Positions 1 to 7,274 are shown, numbered from the stretch's first letter. The stretch is DNA of 21,273 nt from JAHECQ01 sp047638695 (GCA_047638695.1 JBLINY010000080.1:1-21273), one strand, 5' to 3'. The notes: generated by a model from the sequence alone, not told the origin. Numbers and translations are program-made.

Positions 1-2
1 AC

Positions 3-698
3 TTGGCCGAGAGGGCCCTCGATGTTCTTCAGTCCGACTTCGTCGCTTCACTTCCATACGTAGCCCTCATCATCTTCGTTGTTGGTTCGAGCTACTACCA
101 GCAGCGTCAAGTCTCTGCTCGCCGCACGACTGATCCCGCCGCGGAACAAACACCAATGATGCAACAACAGCAGCTGCTGCTGAAGGTGCTTCCACTGATG
201 TCCGGTGTTTGGTCCTTCCTCTTCCCCGCAGGTCTCGTCCTCTACTGGGCGACCTCCAACCTGTTCAGGATCGGGCAGCAGAGCTACATAACGATGCAGA
301 TCTACGGCAAGGAAGCACCCGAGATCGAGGCGACGGCCCAGCGTCTACGGGAGCAGAGCCCGGACGAAGACGACGACGCTGATGAGTCTGCGACCGACCA
401 GGATGAAGCCGAGCTCGAGTCGACCAAACCGAAGTCTAAGAACAAGAAGCAGCAGCCGGAACTCGGAACGTCGAACGGTGACGGAACCAAAAAGGCGGAC
501 GGGAAGCCATCTGCTGAGGATCGCGACGCCGAGTGGCAACGTCGGCGGCAGCAGAAGGCCAAGACCTCATCGGCAAAGCGAAGTGCTGTGTCGAGCAATT
601 CCAAAAGCAGCGGCGAGACCGCTGACGAAAGCCAATCCAGCAGGCTGACCCCAAAGGGAACCAAGGCCAGCATGAGCAAGAAGAAACGAAAGAGGTGA
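3..698 (+). CDS. yidC: Membrane protein insertase YidC/Oxa1, C-terminal part (5' truncated by window edge)
   Basis: YidC inserts and folds inner-membrane proteins, with or without SecYEG. The reading frame is already open at the first base, so the true start lies outside the window and only the last 231 codons are seen. Two hydrophobic segments remain: one around residues 15-35 (LPYVALIIFVVGSSYY) and one around 64-88 (LPLMSGVWSFLFPAGLVLYW), followed by the family-typical SNLFRIGQQ. The PMMQQQQLLLKVLPLM stretch between them is typical of Oxa1-type proteins. After residue 110 comes a long charged, low-complexity tail (acidic first, then Lys/Gln/Ser-rich) ending KKKRKR; positively charged tails of this kind are known to bind ribosomes. 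It is followed directly by jag, as in most actinomycetes and firmicutes. Identification is firm; the tail is longer than in many homologues. Confidence 0.93.
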   Translation: MAERALDVLQSDFVASLPYVALIIFVVGSSYYQQRQVSARRTTDPAAEQTPMMQQQQLLLKVLPLMSGVWSFLFPAGLVLYWATSNLFRIGQQSYITMQIYGKEAPEIEATAQRLREQSPDEDDDADESATDQDEAELESTKPKSKNKKQQPELGTSNGDGTKKADGKPSAEDRDAEWQRRRQQKAKTSSAKRSAVSSNSKSSGETADESQSSRLTPKGTKASMSKKKRKR

Positions 699-700
699 CC

Positions 701-1702
701 ATGGAGTGGGTCGAGACAACGGCGAAATCGATTGCCGAGGCAAAGGAGTTGGCGCTAGACAAGCTCGGCGTTGATGACTCCGAGATAGAGCTTGAGATAC
801 TCGAAGAGCCAAAGCAGGGCCTCTTCGGTCGAGTGCGAGGCGAGGCCCGGGTTCGGGCCCGAATCGCACCGAAGACTCCTCGAGACAAAGATGATCGGCG
901 CGATCGCAAGCGCCGACCGAAGGGCAAGCCGGCTGGGGCCAAGTCCGGGGACAACCGTCCGACGAAGGAAACCGATGGAGATACGCCAGCGCCAGCCGCT
1001 AGCGCCGGCAAGCCCGGTGGTGGCCGCGAACGCGACGACGGCGATCGTCGTCCGAAGCGAGATAATCGAAATGAAGGGCGTTCGAATGGCGCCAGGAAAG
1101 CGAGGCCGGACGTGGAAGACAGTCCCATCGAAGATGTGGTCGCTGGAGTCGAGGGTTTCCTCGCTGGGCTAACTACAGCCTTCGGGATCGAGACCACGAT
1201 CAGTTCCGAAATTGACGGCGAGCACCTGATGACGAGCATCGAGGGCAAGCACGGCATCTTGCTCGGACCGAAGGCACGCACACTCGATGCGATACAGGAA
1301 CTCACACGAGTGACCGCCCAGCGGGCCACGCCGTCGGGAACTCGCATCAAGGTTGACGTTGGTGGCTATCGCCAGGCCCGCCGCGACGCCCTTGCCGGAT
1401 TTGCCGTGGAAGCCGCCGAGCGGGCCATCGCCGAACAGGCCGAAATCGTGCTTGAGCCGATGAATTCCGCCGACCGCAAAGTCGTGCACGACGCCCTTAC
1501 CGACGTAGCCGGCGTTTCAACACGGTCGGCCGGCAACGACCCCCGTCGTCGAGTGATCGTCGTTCCCGATGTTACAGCTGATGATGAGGCGGAGGTTGCA
1601 GAGGTCCAGAGCTCCGATGTGGCTGACGACGAGACGCCACCGACGACGGACAATGGTGACGCCGATAGCGGCAATGGTGATGCCGGAGATGACGACGTCT
1701 AG
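701..1702 (+). CDS. jag: Jag/KhpB RNA-binding protein (Jag-N, KH, R3H domains)
   Basis: Jag (KhpB/EloR) is an RNA-binding protein linked in Gram-positive bacteria to cell elongation and division. The N-terminal Jag_N domain is clear at residues 1-55 (MEWVETTAKSIAEAKELAL ... EPKQGLFGRVRGEARVRARI). A charged, Arg/Asp/Lys-rich linker follows (about 57-140), then a KH domain at about 145-221 (EGKHGILLGPKARTLDAIQ) and an R3H domain at about 224-290 (RKVVHDAL ... STRSAGNDPRRRVIVVP). The last 40 residues are acidic. I chose ATG at 701 because GAGGTGA at 692-698 is a good Shine-Dalgarno placed 5 bases upstream; a GTG at 695 would use those same bases. The yidC stop (696-698) lies inside that ribosome binding site, so the two are probably translationally coupled. 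Total about 333 residues. Confidence 0.92.
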   Translation: MEWVETTAKSIAEAKELALDKLGVDDSEIELEILEEPKQGLFGRVRGEARVRARIAPKTPRDKDDRRDRKRRPKGKPAGAKSGDNRPTKETDGDTPAPAASAGKPGGGRERDDGDRRPKRDNRNEGRSNGARKARPDVEDSPIEDVVAGVEGFLAGLTTAFGIETTISSEIDGEHLMTSIEGKHGILLGPKARTLDAIQELTRVTAQRATPSGTRIKVDVGGYRQARRDALAGFAVEAAERAIAEQAEIVLEPMNSADRKVVHDALTDVAGVSTRSAGNDPRRRVIVVPDVTADDEAEVAEVQSSDVADDETPPTTDNGDADSGNGDAGDDDV

Positions 1703-2297
1703 CCGTCAGCTACTCCCCGTTCTCGAGCGGGCCCGGGCCGTGGGATTCCTCGGCCCGGGCCCGCTTCGCGTTCACATGGCGCACGCAGACAGATACGCCG
1801 AGGCCCTACACCCGGGTGCCTCGAGACTCCTCGATCTCGGCTCGGGTGGCGGCGTGCCCGGATTGCCCATCTTCGCCGCTTCGCCGGGGCTCTCGGGGGT
1901 TCTGCTGGACGCTTCGGCCCGCCGCTGTGCCTTTCTGCTCTGGGCTGTCACCGAGCTGGACTTGGCATCTCGTGTTGATGTGTGGGAAGGCCGTGCGGAG
2001 GATCTCGCTGGTCCCGAGACGATGGCATTCGATCATGTCCTGTGTCGGGGCTTTGGGCCACCGGCCCAGACGGTCGAGTGTGCGCTCGGATTCACGGCGG
2101 CCAACGGGCGCATCGTCATTAGTGAGCCCCCGGAACGGCGACCTTGGCCCCACGAGCGACTTCGGGAGCTCGGACTTGCGGTGGACGTTTCTGTCACTGG
2201 CCTCGTGTCGTTCGATCTTGTGGACGATTCCGTCCGGCCAAGGCCTCGCCCCATCAAGACCCAGCGACGGAACCCTCTGTTCTCGCTAGATCCCTGA
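1680..2297 (+). CDS. rsmG: 16S rRNA m7G527 methyltransferase RsmG (GidB), short divergent form
   Basis: RsmG uses S-adenosylmethionine to methylate N7 of G527 (E. coli numbering) in 16S rRNA; loss gives low-level streptomycin resistance in several bacteria. The SAM-binding motif I is plain (LDLGSGGGVPGLPI, residues about 51-64), and LRVHMAHADRYAEAL just before it occupies the place of the family RHxxDS segment. About 205 residues, with only about 30 before that segment where many homologues have 60-70, so the N-terminus is short. The start is uncertain: ATG 1674, GTG 1677, ATG 1680 and ATG 1689 are all in frame, none has a convincing Shine-Dalgarno, and all overlap the end of jag. A longer in-frame opening begins at 1569 but is out-of-frame jag sequence. 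Position after yidC-jag and before parA supports the call. Confidence 0.85.
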   Translation: MPEMTTSSRQLLPVLERARAVGFLGPGPLRVHMAHADRYAEALHPGASRLLDLGSGGGVPGLPIFAASPGLSGVLLDASARRCAFLLWAVTELDLASRVDVWEGRAEDLAGPETMAFDHVLCRGFGPPAQTVECALGFTAANGRIVISEPPERRPWPHERLRELGLAVDVSVTGLVSFDLVDDSVRPRPRPIKTQRRNPLFSLDP

Positions 2298-2332
2298 GGG
2301 TCCGATAGTCGGCATGGGGTCTCGCGATGTCT

Positions 2333-2357
2333 TCGGCCCGGCTTGAGGCTGGGCCGA
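2333..2357 (+). terminator. Hairpin terminator of the yidC-jag-rsmG operon
   Basis: A 10-bp stem (TCGGCCCGGC / GCTGGGCCGA, one G-U pair) with loop TTGAG lies 35 bases after the rsmG stop. There is no T-run after it, which is common for actinobacterial terminators. No other gene starts close by. Confidence 0.6.
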
Positions 2358-2599
2358 TCACACTGCCATCCTCGGCTCCCTCTGCTTCGTCGCATCAGTC
2401 GAGGAGGTCTAGGCGACTACGTCTAGACAATGTGTCACTTCCGATCGAAGGCCACCGTTTACCGAGACCCTCTCGATCGAAGAGAGCGGATCGGGCGACC
2501 ACTTCGATCGGATCGTCGTCAAGGCGTACGTCGTTGGAGGCACGGACTTCGTAGAGAGCAGGGTGCCACCTCTCTCCGCTGCGTGTGTGCGAGGTACGC
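2358..2599. other. Gene-poor stretch between rsmG terminator and IS3 remnant
   Basis: No intact gene is seen. On the plus strand a frame without a start codon runs through about 2455-2570 with coding-like, G/C-ending codons (for example ETLSIEESGSGDHFDRIVV) and may be a fragment of a lost gene. A perfect 8-bp palindrome GTCTAGAC lies near 2421-2428. Nothing else could be assigned. Confidence 0.35.
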
Positions 2600-2980
2600 C
2601 GATCGGGGAGGCCACCCTGCCTAAGCCGTCGGGAGCCCTGAGAGGAGCCAGGTGGGTGTGCCAGTTGCCATGCGACCTGGGGTTGATGGTTGTGCCGCCA
2701 GTTGGCGGCGAACTCGGTAGGTGTGAGGTCGCCCTGAGCCGTGGGCGGCGTCTGGTCTGTGGAGTTGTAGTCGATGCGGTGGTCTTCGATCAGGACTCGG
2801 GCTTCGAGCAGACTGTCCGAAGCGCCACCTGTTGACCAGCTCGTCGCGGAGTCGACCGCTGAATGGCACAATCCAGGCGTTGTGGCGCAGCGAGGCGGGA
2901 TCGATGAAGACCGAGTCGACAGTCTTGAACCGGGCCTAGTCAGCCACGGCGTGAGCAACAAACTCCCCACCATTGAGTTC
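2600..2980 (-). pseudogene. IS3-family transposase OrfB, C-terminal fragment with stops and frameshifts
   Basis: Reading the minus strand from 2980 gives ELNGGEFVAHAVAD, a stop where the family has Trp, then VFIDPASLRHNAW and PFSGRLRDELVN. After a frame change it continues LLEARVLIEDHRIDYN, and DLTPTEFAANWR near 2690. These are the last catalytic (DDE integrase-core) segments of IS3-family OrfB, in the right order. A second, self-correcting frame change lies in the stretch that should read like HRPDAAHGSG. The gene is therefore dead. It matches the missing end of the orfB fragment at 3951-4211 on the same strand, so both are probably halves of one element. The exact right end of the insertion sequence was not recognised; 2600 is approximate. 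Confidence 0.8.
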
Positions 2981-3740
2981 CTAACCGTTGTCCAGCCCAG
3001 CGGAGGGGTTCATTCTGTTCGGGGACGAGCGGTGTCTCGGAGCGCTCAGCGACTCCTTTCTCGACCCGCTCGTCCCTTCGCTTCGCGCTGCGTGCATTCG
3101 AGAATGAACGTCGGGCAGCTCGGACCTCGTCGGGGATCTTGTAGCGCTCGTTGACGATTGCTCGGTCTTCGGCGTCGCTGATTGACCGGCCTCCCACACC
3201 GCGGAGTTCGTAGGCGACGCCTTGGCGCAGGCACGACACGATCCGGGTGAGAAGGACGGTCGCGATGGTGCAGGTGGCAGAGGTGTGATGCCTGCCCGTC
3301 TCACATATGAGTCGTGGGTCGCGGGACGCGATCTGGGGATCGACGAGGCGGGCCCGGTCGGCGGCTTGGAACAGAGCAGCTCGTAGGCAAGGATCACCGC
3401 GTTTGGTTGGCCCGCCAGCCTGATTGGTGAGCCCGGAAGAGTTCTGGCTTGGGATTAGGCCGGTGAACGATCGTGCCGCGGCGAGGTTCGCGAAACGGTT
3501 TGGGTCGCCAAGCCGGCCCATGATCTGCCCGGCGAGAATATCGCCAACACCGGGAGCTGAAAGGACGATCCCGTGCGGGTCGGCCTCGACGTAGAGATCC
3601 TTGATCCGCCGATCAAGCAGAGCGATCTGTTCCGACACTTCAAGGGCAAGAGCGGCTTCAACGGCGATGTCCGCGGCGAGCGCGTCAAAGTCGAGGCCAT
3701 CAGGGATCACCGAAACAAATGCTTCGATGTCACCAGGTTC
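2980..3740 (-). pseudogene. IS110-family transposase, C-terminal half
   Basis: IS110-family recombinases have an N-terminal RuvC-like DEDD domain and a C-terminal Tnp domain with a catalytic serine. Only the second half is present. It is in frame from about 3740 to 2980 and includes IVLSAPGVGDILAGQIMGRL, FANLAAARSFTGLIPSQNSSG, GGPTKRGDPCLRAALFQAAD and the conserved ending GRHHTSATCTIATVLLTRI ... ERYKIPDEVRAARRS. A stop codon (minus-strand TAG at 3741-3743) precedes it, and nothing resembling the DEDD domain is found upstream, so roughly the first half is deleted. The last residues (from about 3020 downward) are not family-like and probably run into IS3 sequence. The element sits between the two pieces of an IS3-family orfB. 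Confidence 0.85.
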
Positions 3741-3860
3741 CTAACAGGACCACACCAACCGGCGACGTGAGCCCTGCTCGCCGTCACGATCAACAGGCAA
3801 GAAGTCCAGCCCCAGCAGGATCGGCTTCAATCGAATCGCAGTAACGACGAGCAGGCGTCG
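3720..3860 (-). ncRNA. Candidate IS110 bridge-RNA remnant (structured non-coding segment)
   Basis: On the minus strand, CCTGCTCGTCGTTAC (3855-3841) pairs over 15 bases, two of them G-U, with GTGACGGCGAGCAGG (3787-3773). Inside lies an internal loop (TGCGATTCGATT / TTGCCTGTTGATC) and a second stem GAAGCC/GGACTTC (3828-3823 with 3807-3801, one bulge). A further hairpin follows: GTCGCC/GGTGAC outside and GGTCC/GGAACC inside. Stems broken by internal loops, located upstream of an IS110 transposase, match the known layout of bridge RNAs. Because the transposase N-terminus is deleted and no relatives were compared, this is an inference. A stop-bounded frame through the region looks partly protein-like, which is the main alternative. 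Confidence 0.35.
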
Positions 3861-3950
3861 AACCCGACCGACACTACACAGTCAGCTGCGCCACGACAGA
3901 GCGATCGGGTCCCCACTGACTATGAATGTCGAACCGTAGATAGGCGGATC

Positions 3951-4211
3951 TTCCCCATGCACTTTCCACAGACCCTTCACACGCTTGTCGTTCAATGCCC
4001 AGCCACGACGACGGGTAGCCTTCGCCGCACGACGCCACCCGTAGCGGGGCTCCTCCTTTGAGATGGCGATCAAGAACTCAACCAACTTTTGCTGGTCCTC
4101 GCTGAGTGGCGTTGGCGTGAGGCGTTGGGTTGATCGTGGCTGGCCGATGACTTGGCAGGCGGGGCGTCGGGAGAACCCGAACTGGGTTCGCCGTTGCGTC
4201 TCCGTTTCGGG
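3951..4211 (-). pseudogene. IS3-family transposase OrfB, N-terminal fragment
   Basis: Starting directly after the orfA stop, the minus strand reads RRPACQVIGQPRSTQRL, then EEPRYGWRRAAKATRRRGW and NDKRVKGLWKVHGE, the typical helical N-terminal region of IS3-family OrfB. Family similarity stops at about 3951; the frame continues to a stop at 3882 with unrelated residues. The DDE catalytic domain is missing here; its last part is found at 2600-2980, with roughly 100 residues between the two not found anywhere in the window. Confidence 0.82.
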
Positions 4212-4496
4212 TCAGAATTCCCCGTCGATGACCTTCTGGAGCATGTCGATATCCAACGCCTGCTTCGCCACCAGTTTCGTGACTCGGGGGTTCCCGCCCC
4301 CCGAGTTTGTTCTGGCGTTTGGCGTCGTTGCCTTCATGGCGCCGTATTGGGCGACCCATCGATGCCAGGTTGATGGGGTGACCCCGGGGGTTCGGCACAC
4401 CTCGTCGAGTTTCTGGCCGGCGGCTTGAAGGCTTTTGCCCTCAGGAAGTTTGCAGATGATTTGTTCGGACCTGTGACGCCGACGCTTGCTATTCAC
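4212..4496 (-). pseudogene. IS3-family transposase OrfA, full length but damaged
   Basis: The 94-residue frame has the family hallmarks of an IS3 OrfA: KRRRHRSEQIICKLPEGKSL, a helix-turn-helix segment DEVCRTPGVTPSTWHRWVAQYGAMK, and the ending KLVAKQALDIDMLQKVIDGEF. Between MKA and VTKLVA the translation (TTPNARTNSGGGNP) is unlike the family, but the next frame over the same bases reads NDAKRQNKLGGRE, matching the usual DAKRLKELE-type leucine-zipper stretch. Two compensating indels have therefore shifted about 13 codons. It is probably non-functional and sits just upstream of the orfB fragment. Confidence 0.8.
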
Positions 4497-4691
4497 CGTC
4501 TTTATATTCCTCGTTCGCCGTCCTGGGGCAATCGAGTCCCACAGCAGCTGGCTCAGAAACCGCGCCTCGGTTCAGCTGAGCTAAGGGTGTTATCGGAGGG
4601 ATTGTCGCTTCGGCGTCCGAGTTTCCGACGGCATGCGAAGGCGTGTGCCGGGCTGACCATCACCCGGGCACCGATCAAGCTTCAAGTCGGA

Positions 4692-4707
4692 TGTTCCACG
4701 TGAAACC
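4692..4707. promoter_or_regulatory. parS: parS site 1 (near-consensus)
   Basis: TGTTCCACGTGAAACC differs from the universal parS 16-mer TGTTTCACGTGAAACA at two positions. It lies 114 bases from a perfect site and upstream of parA, so ParB binding is very likely, perhaps weaker than at the second site. Confidence 0.88.
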
Positions 4708-4783
4708 CTCAGGCGTGGGCGTCGGAGAGCGTGGTTCCCGTCGACTTGTCGGGTTCATTCTCGTGCGGGGGACCAACGAGCCG

Positions 4784-4789
4784 CTAAAC
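4784..4789 (+). promoter_or_regulatory. Candidate -10 element of parAB promoter
   Basis: TAAACT fits the actinobacterial -10 pattern TANNNT. No good -35 hexamer is found 17 bases upstream. Transcription from here would begin about 4796, placing parS site 2 in the first bases of the transcript, which would let ParB binding affect expression. Weak evidence. Confidence 0.3.
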
Positions 4790-4805
4790 TCTGGGAGACA
4801 CCGGT

Positions 4806-4821
4806 TGTTTCACGTGAAACA
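4806..4821. promoter_or_regulatory. parS: parS site 2 (perfect consensus)
   Basis: TGTTTCACGTGAAACA is an exact match to the bacterial chromosomal parS palindrome bound by ParB. It ends 30 bases before the parA start codon and marks this region as origin-proximal. Confidence 0.97.
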
Positions 4822-4851
4822 CGCCGGGGGAATGACGACGAGGAGACGTGC

Positions 4852-6186
4852 GTGAGTGGTTTGGGAGATCCTGGCCAGGACGCCGATACCCCGGCTAGTG
4901 GTGTGCCCCGCCGGACCTTTGGTCAGCCGGGACGGCTGACCAGCCCGGAGGAGGTGTCGGACCTTGAGGCGGGATTGCCCGAGAGTTCGTCATCGTCTGC
5001 CGACACGCTGGACGTCGGTGCTTCCACGGAAAATGATCCGGAGCCCGCCGCATCAGAACCGTCTGTGTCATCACCCGGCCCGCCAGAGACCGTAGTGGCG
5101 CCAGCAGAGACATCTCAACCGGCTGCACGGCGACCGGCCGTAGCTGACCCAGGGGCACCCGAATCCTCGGTGCTGGCGGCCGTGACAACGCCTCCCGTGG
5201 TCCCGCAACCGGTGGCCCCAGAGGCAGTTGTAGCGGAGCCTGCCGTTCCAGAACCTGTTTCTCTAGATCCTGCGGTGATGCAGCCCATAGTTCCGGAGCC
5301 TGCCGTTTCAGGGTCCGCGGTGACACAACCAGTGACACCGCAGCCGGATGTACCGTCAGCTGCCGGGCCAGAACCCGCAGCGTCGCGGGTGTTGGGTGTT
5401 CCTCGTCGGGGACCCGATGGAGGCCCGCGCATCATTGCCGTTGCCAATCAGAAGGGTGGCGTGGGCAAGACCACCACAACCGTAAACCTTGGTGCGGCCG
5501 CCGCCGAGCTCGGGCACCGAGTGCTCATCGTGGACCTCGACCCTCAGGGCAACGCGTCGACGGGTCTCGGAATCAACCCCCGTAGTCTCGAAGCCTCGAT
5601 GTACGACGTGTTGTTGCATGACGTTCCCATCGATGAAGCAATCGAGGCCGTCGAGGTCAGAAATCTCTTTGTGGCCCCAGCCAATCTTGATCTGGCCGGG
5701 GCAGAGATCGAACTTGTCCCGGCATTCAGTCGGGAGCTTCGATTGAAGAACGCCATCGCAACGGTGGCATCAGACTTTGATCTGGTCCTCATCGATTGTC
5801 CGCCTTCGCTTGGCCTCCTCACCGTTAACGCCTTTGCTGCTGCTAGCGAGGTGTTGGTACCGATTCAGTGTGAGTACTACGCCCTTGAGGGTTTGGGTCA
5901 GTTGATGCGGAACGTCGATTTGGTCAAGCGGAACTTGAACGCATCGCTGGATCTGTCGGCCATCGTCTTGGTGATGTATGACGCCCGTACGAACCTGGCT
6001 GCCCAAGTGGCAGAAGAGGTCCGAGAGCACTTTGGTTCGAAAGTGTGTCGAGCCGTGATACCTCGGAATATTCGCCTGTCTGAGGCGCCGAGTTTCGGAC
6101 AACCAATCACGGTATTTGATCCATCGTCCCGCGGCGCGATTGCGTACCGGGACCTGGCGAAGGAGTTTGCCGGTGAACCGTCGTAG
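4852..6186 (+). CDS. parA: Chromosome partitioning ATPase ParA with long disordered N-terminal extension
   Basis: ParA is a Walker-type ATPase that binds DNA non-specifically when ATP-loaded and moves ParB-parS complexes apart. The core starts near residue 192: GPRIIAVANQKGGVGKTTTT gives the deviant Walker A (KGGVGKTT, 201-208), VLIVDLDPQGNASTGLG follows, and DLVLIDCPPSLGLLTVNA is Walker B. RAVIPRNIRLSEAPSFGQPI is the usual C-terminal segment. The first 190 residues are low-complexity, rich in Pro, Ala, Val, Glu and Ser, with loose repeats of the type EPAVPEP; they are far longer than the short tails of most ParA proteins (about 250-350 residues in all). The start is GTG at 4852, with AGGAGA at 4841-4846 as ribosome binding site. 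It overlaps parB by 14 bases, so the pair is co-translated. Confidence 0.95.
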   Translation: MSGLGDPGQDADTPASGVPRRTFGQPGRLTSPEEVSDLEAGLPESSSSSADTLDVGASTENDPEPAASEPSVSSPGPPETVVAPAETSQPAARRPAVADPGAPESSVLAAVTTPPVVPQPVAPEAVVAEPAVPEPVSLDPAVMQPIVPEPAVSGSAVTQPVTPQPDVPSAAGPEPAASRVLGVPRRGPDGGPRIIAVANQKGGVGKTTTTVNLGAAAAELGHRVLIVDLDPQGNASTGLGINPRSLEASMYDVLLHDVPIDEAIEAVEVRNLFVAPANLDLAGAEIELVPAFSRELRLKNAIATVASDFDLVLIDCPPSLGLLTVNAFAAASEVLVPIQCEYYALEGLGQLMRNVDLVKRNLNASLDLSAIVLVMYDARTNLAAQVAEEVREHFGSKVCRAVIPRNIRLSEAPSFGQPITVFDPSSRGAIAYRDLAKEFAGEPS

Positions 6187-7090
6187 CGGTCTTGGACGTG
6201 GCCTCGGGTCGTTGATCCCGTCGGAGGCGAACGCCGACGGCTCGGGGAATCTGGTCGATATCCCTGTCTCTGCGATTTCGGCCAATGAGAATCAGCCGCG
6301 TACCCGCTTCGATGAAGAGGCCTTGGTTTCGCTGACCGACTCGATTCGAGAGCTCGGCGTGCTGCAGCCGATCTTGGTGCGAAGCGCTGGCGAGGGCATG
6401 TATGAGCTGATTGCCGGGGAGCGACGGTGGAGGGCGGCGCGACGTGCCGGTCTGCCGACGATTCCGGCGGTGGTGCGAGAGGTCGACGATCGTGTTTCGT
6501 TGGAACAGGCGATCGTCGAGAACCTGCATCGCGAGGATCTGAATGCACTTGAGGAGGCAGCCGCCTATCAGCAGCTGATCGACGAGTTCGAGCTGACCCA
6601 AGATCAGGTCGCGAAACGCGTCGGCAAGTCTCGCTCGGCGGTGTCGAATACGCTGCGGCTGTTCCAATTGCCTGGTTCGGTGCAAAAGATGGTGGCAAGT
6701 GGAGAGATGCAGGCCGGGCACGCGCGCGCTCTTCTCGGAAGTCCAGATCGTAGTTTCCAGGAACGACTTGCTCGAGACATAGTGCACGGTGGTCTGAACG
6801 TTCGCCAGGTTGAGGAACGAGTACGAGCCGAAGTGAGTGACGAGGCGAAGGCTGCTCCGTCGCGTGCGGAAAAGGCCGATCTAGATGTCACCGATCGATC
6901 GGGCGATATTGGCATGACACGCCCGGCTGGCCTCATCGAGTTGGAGGAACTTCTGGGAAACCACCTCGATACTCGAGTACACGTGAGCCTCGGAAAATCC
7001 AAGGGTCGATTGGCGATCGACTTCGCGGACCTCGAGGATCTCAAGCGGATTTACCAGCTGATGATGCAGAACTCGGCGGTAGCGTCCTAG
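6173..7090 (+). CDS. parB: Chromosome partitioning protein ParB (CTPase, parS-binding)
   Basis: ParB binds parS, loads as a CTP-dependent sliding clamp and nucleates the partition complex that ParA moves. The 305-residue product begins MNRRSGLGRGLGSLIP, the usual ParA-interacting N-terminus. The CTP-binding domain shows GERRWRAAR (82-90) and ENLHREDLN (116-124); the helix-turn-helix parS reader is LTQDQVAKRVGKSRSAVSNT (141-160). A C-terminal dimerisation region ends the protein. I chose GTG at 6173 because AGGAG (6161-6165) is 7 bases upstream and the N-terminal motif begins there; a longer frame from 6116 is read from parA sequence. Two parS sites lie just upstream of the operon. Confidence 0.96.
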   Translation: MNRRSGLGRGLGSLIPSEANADGSGNLVDIPVSAISANENQPRTRFDEEALVSLTDSIRELGVLQPILVRSAGEGMYELIAGERRWRAARRAGLPTIPAVVREVDDRVSLEQAIVENLHREDLNALEEAAAYQQLIDEFELTQDQVAKRVGKSRSAVSNTLRLFQLPGSVQKMVASGEMQAGHARALLGSPDRSFQERLARDIVHGGLNVRQVEERVRAEVSDEAKAAPSRAEKADLDVTDRSGDIGMTRPAGLIELEELLGNHLDTRVHVSLGKSKGRLAIDFADLEDLKRIYQLMMQNSAVAS

Positions 7091-7158
7091 TCGCGGAGAC
7101 TCGTGAGCGACCGGGAAGGACGAAATCCCCAGGCTGTGGGTAACACTGTGTAAAGGTG

Positions 7159-7176
7159 GACTCTCGATGGAGAGTC
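7159..7176 (+). terminator. Hairpin downstream of parB
   Basis: GACTCTC-GATG-GAGAGTC forms a perfect 7-bp stem 68 bases after the parB stop. It has no T-run and may be an accessory terminator before the larger one at 7235. Confidence 0.35.
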
Positions 7177-7234
7177 GAGGGCTCAGGAGTGCTGACTTCC
7201 CAGCGGACCCAGGCCCGGTCGAGGTTGACCTCGT

Positions 7235-7274
7235 AACGATAAAGGCCGGCCCCTTAGGGCCGGCCTTTATCGTT
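7235..7274. terminator. Bidirectional terminator between parB and trxA
   Basis: Two perfectly complementary 18-base arms (7235-7252 and 7257-7274, starting AACGATAAAGGCC and ending GGCCTTTATCGTT) enclose a CTTA loop. The stem has a GC-rich centre with A/T-rich outer parts, so either strand gives a hairpin followed by some U residues. It separates the convergent parAB and trxBA units. Confidence 0.9.

Larger units (their letters stand above)
2600..4500 (-). mobile_element. Composite of decayed insertion sequences: IS3 element interrupted by IS110 half
   Basis: All transposase pieces lie on the minus strand in the order orfA, orfB start, IS110 C-terminal half, orfB end. This is what insertion of an IS110 element into an IS3-family orfB followed by deletions would leave. 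Every piece carries stops, frameshifts or truncations. Clear terminal inverted repeats and a target duplication were not found, so the outer limits are approximate. Confidence 0.7.
4501..4851. other. Leader region of parAB holding parS sites
   Basis: The 350 bases between the IS remnant and parA contain two parS sites (listed separately), a possible -10 element and the parA ribosome binding site. Short open frames here (for example 4643-4855) end at the parA start and have no family-like features; they are not called. Confidence 0.6.

Noticed and set aside
436..1350. Long open frame (304 codons) on the minus strand opposite jag
   Set aside because: It lies wholly opposite well-recognised yidC and jag sequence, is Ser/Arg/Pro-rich without any motif, and results from GC-rich codon bias.
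4643..4855. Short plus-strand frame ending at the parA start
   Set aside because: It reads straight through both parS sites and has no family-like sequence or ribosome binding site.
5115..5447. Minus-strand frame rich in Gly, Thr, Ala and Ser opposite the parA extension
   Set aside because: Mirror image of the low-complexity parA N-terminus; the plus frame continues without stop into a clear ParA domain.
7130..7160. Possible DnaA box in TGTGGGTAACACTGTG after parB
   Set aside because: More than one mismatch to the consensus and isolated, so not supported.
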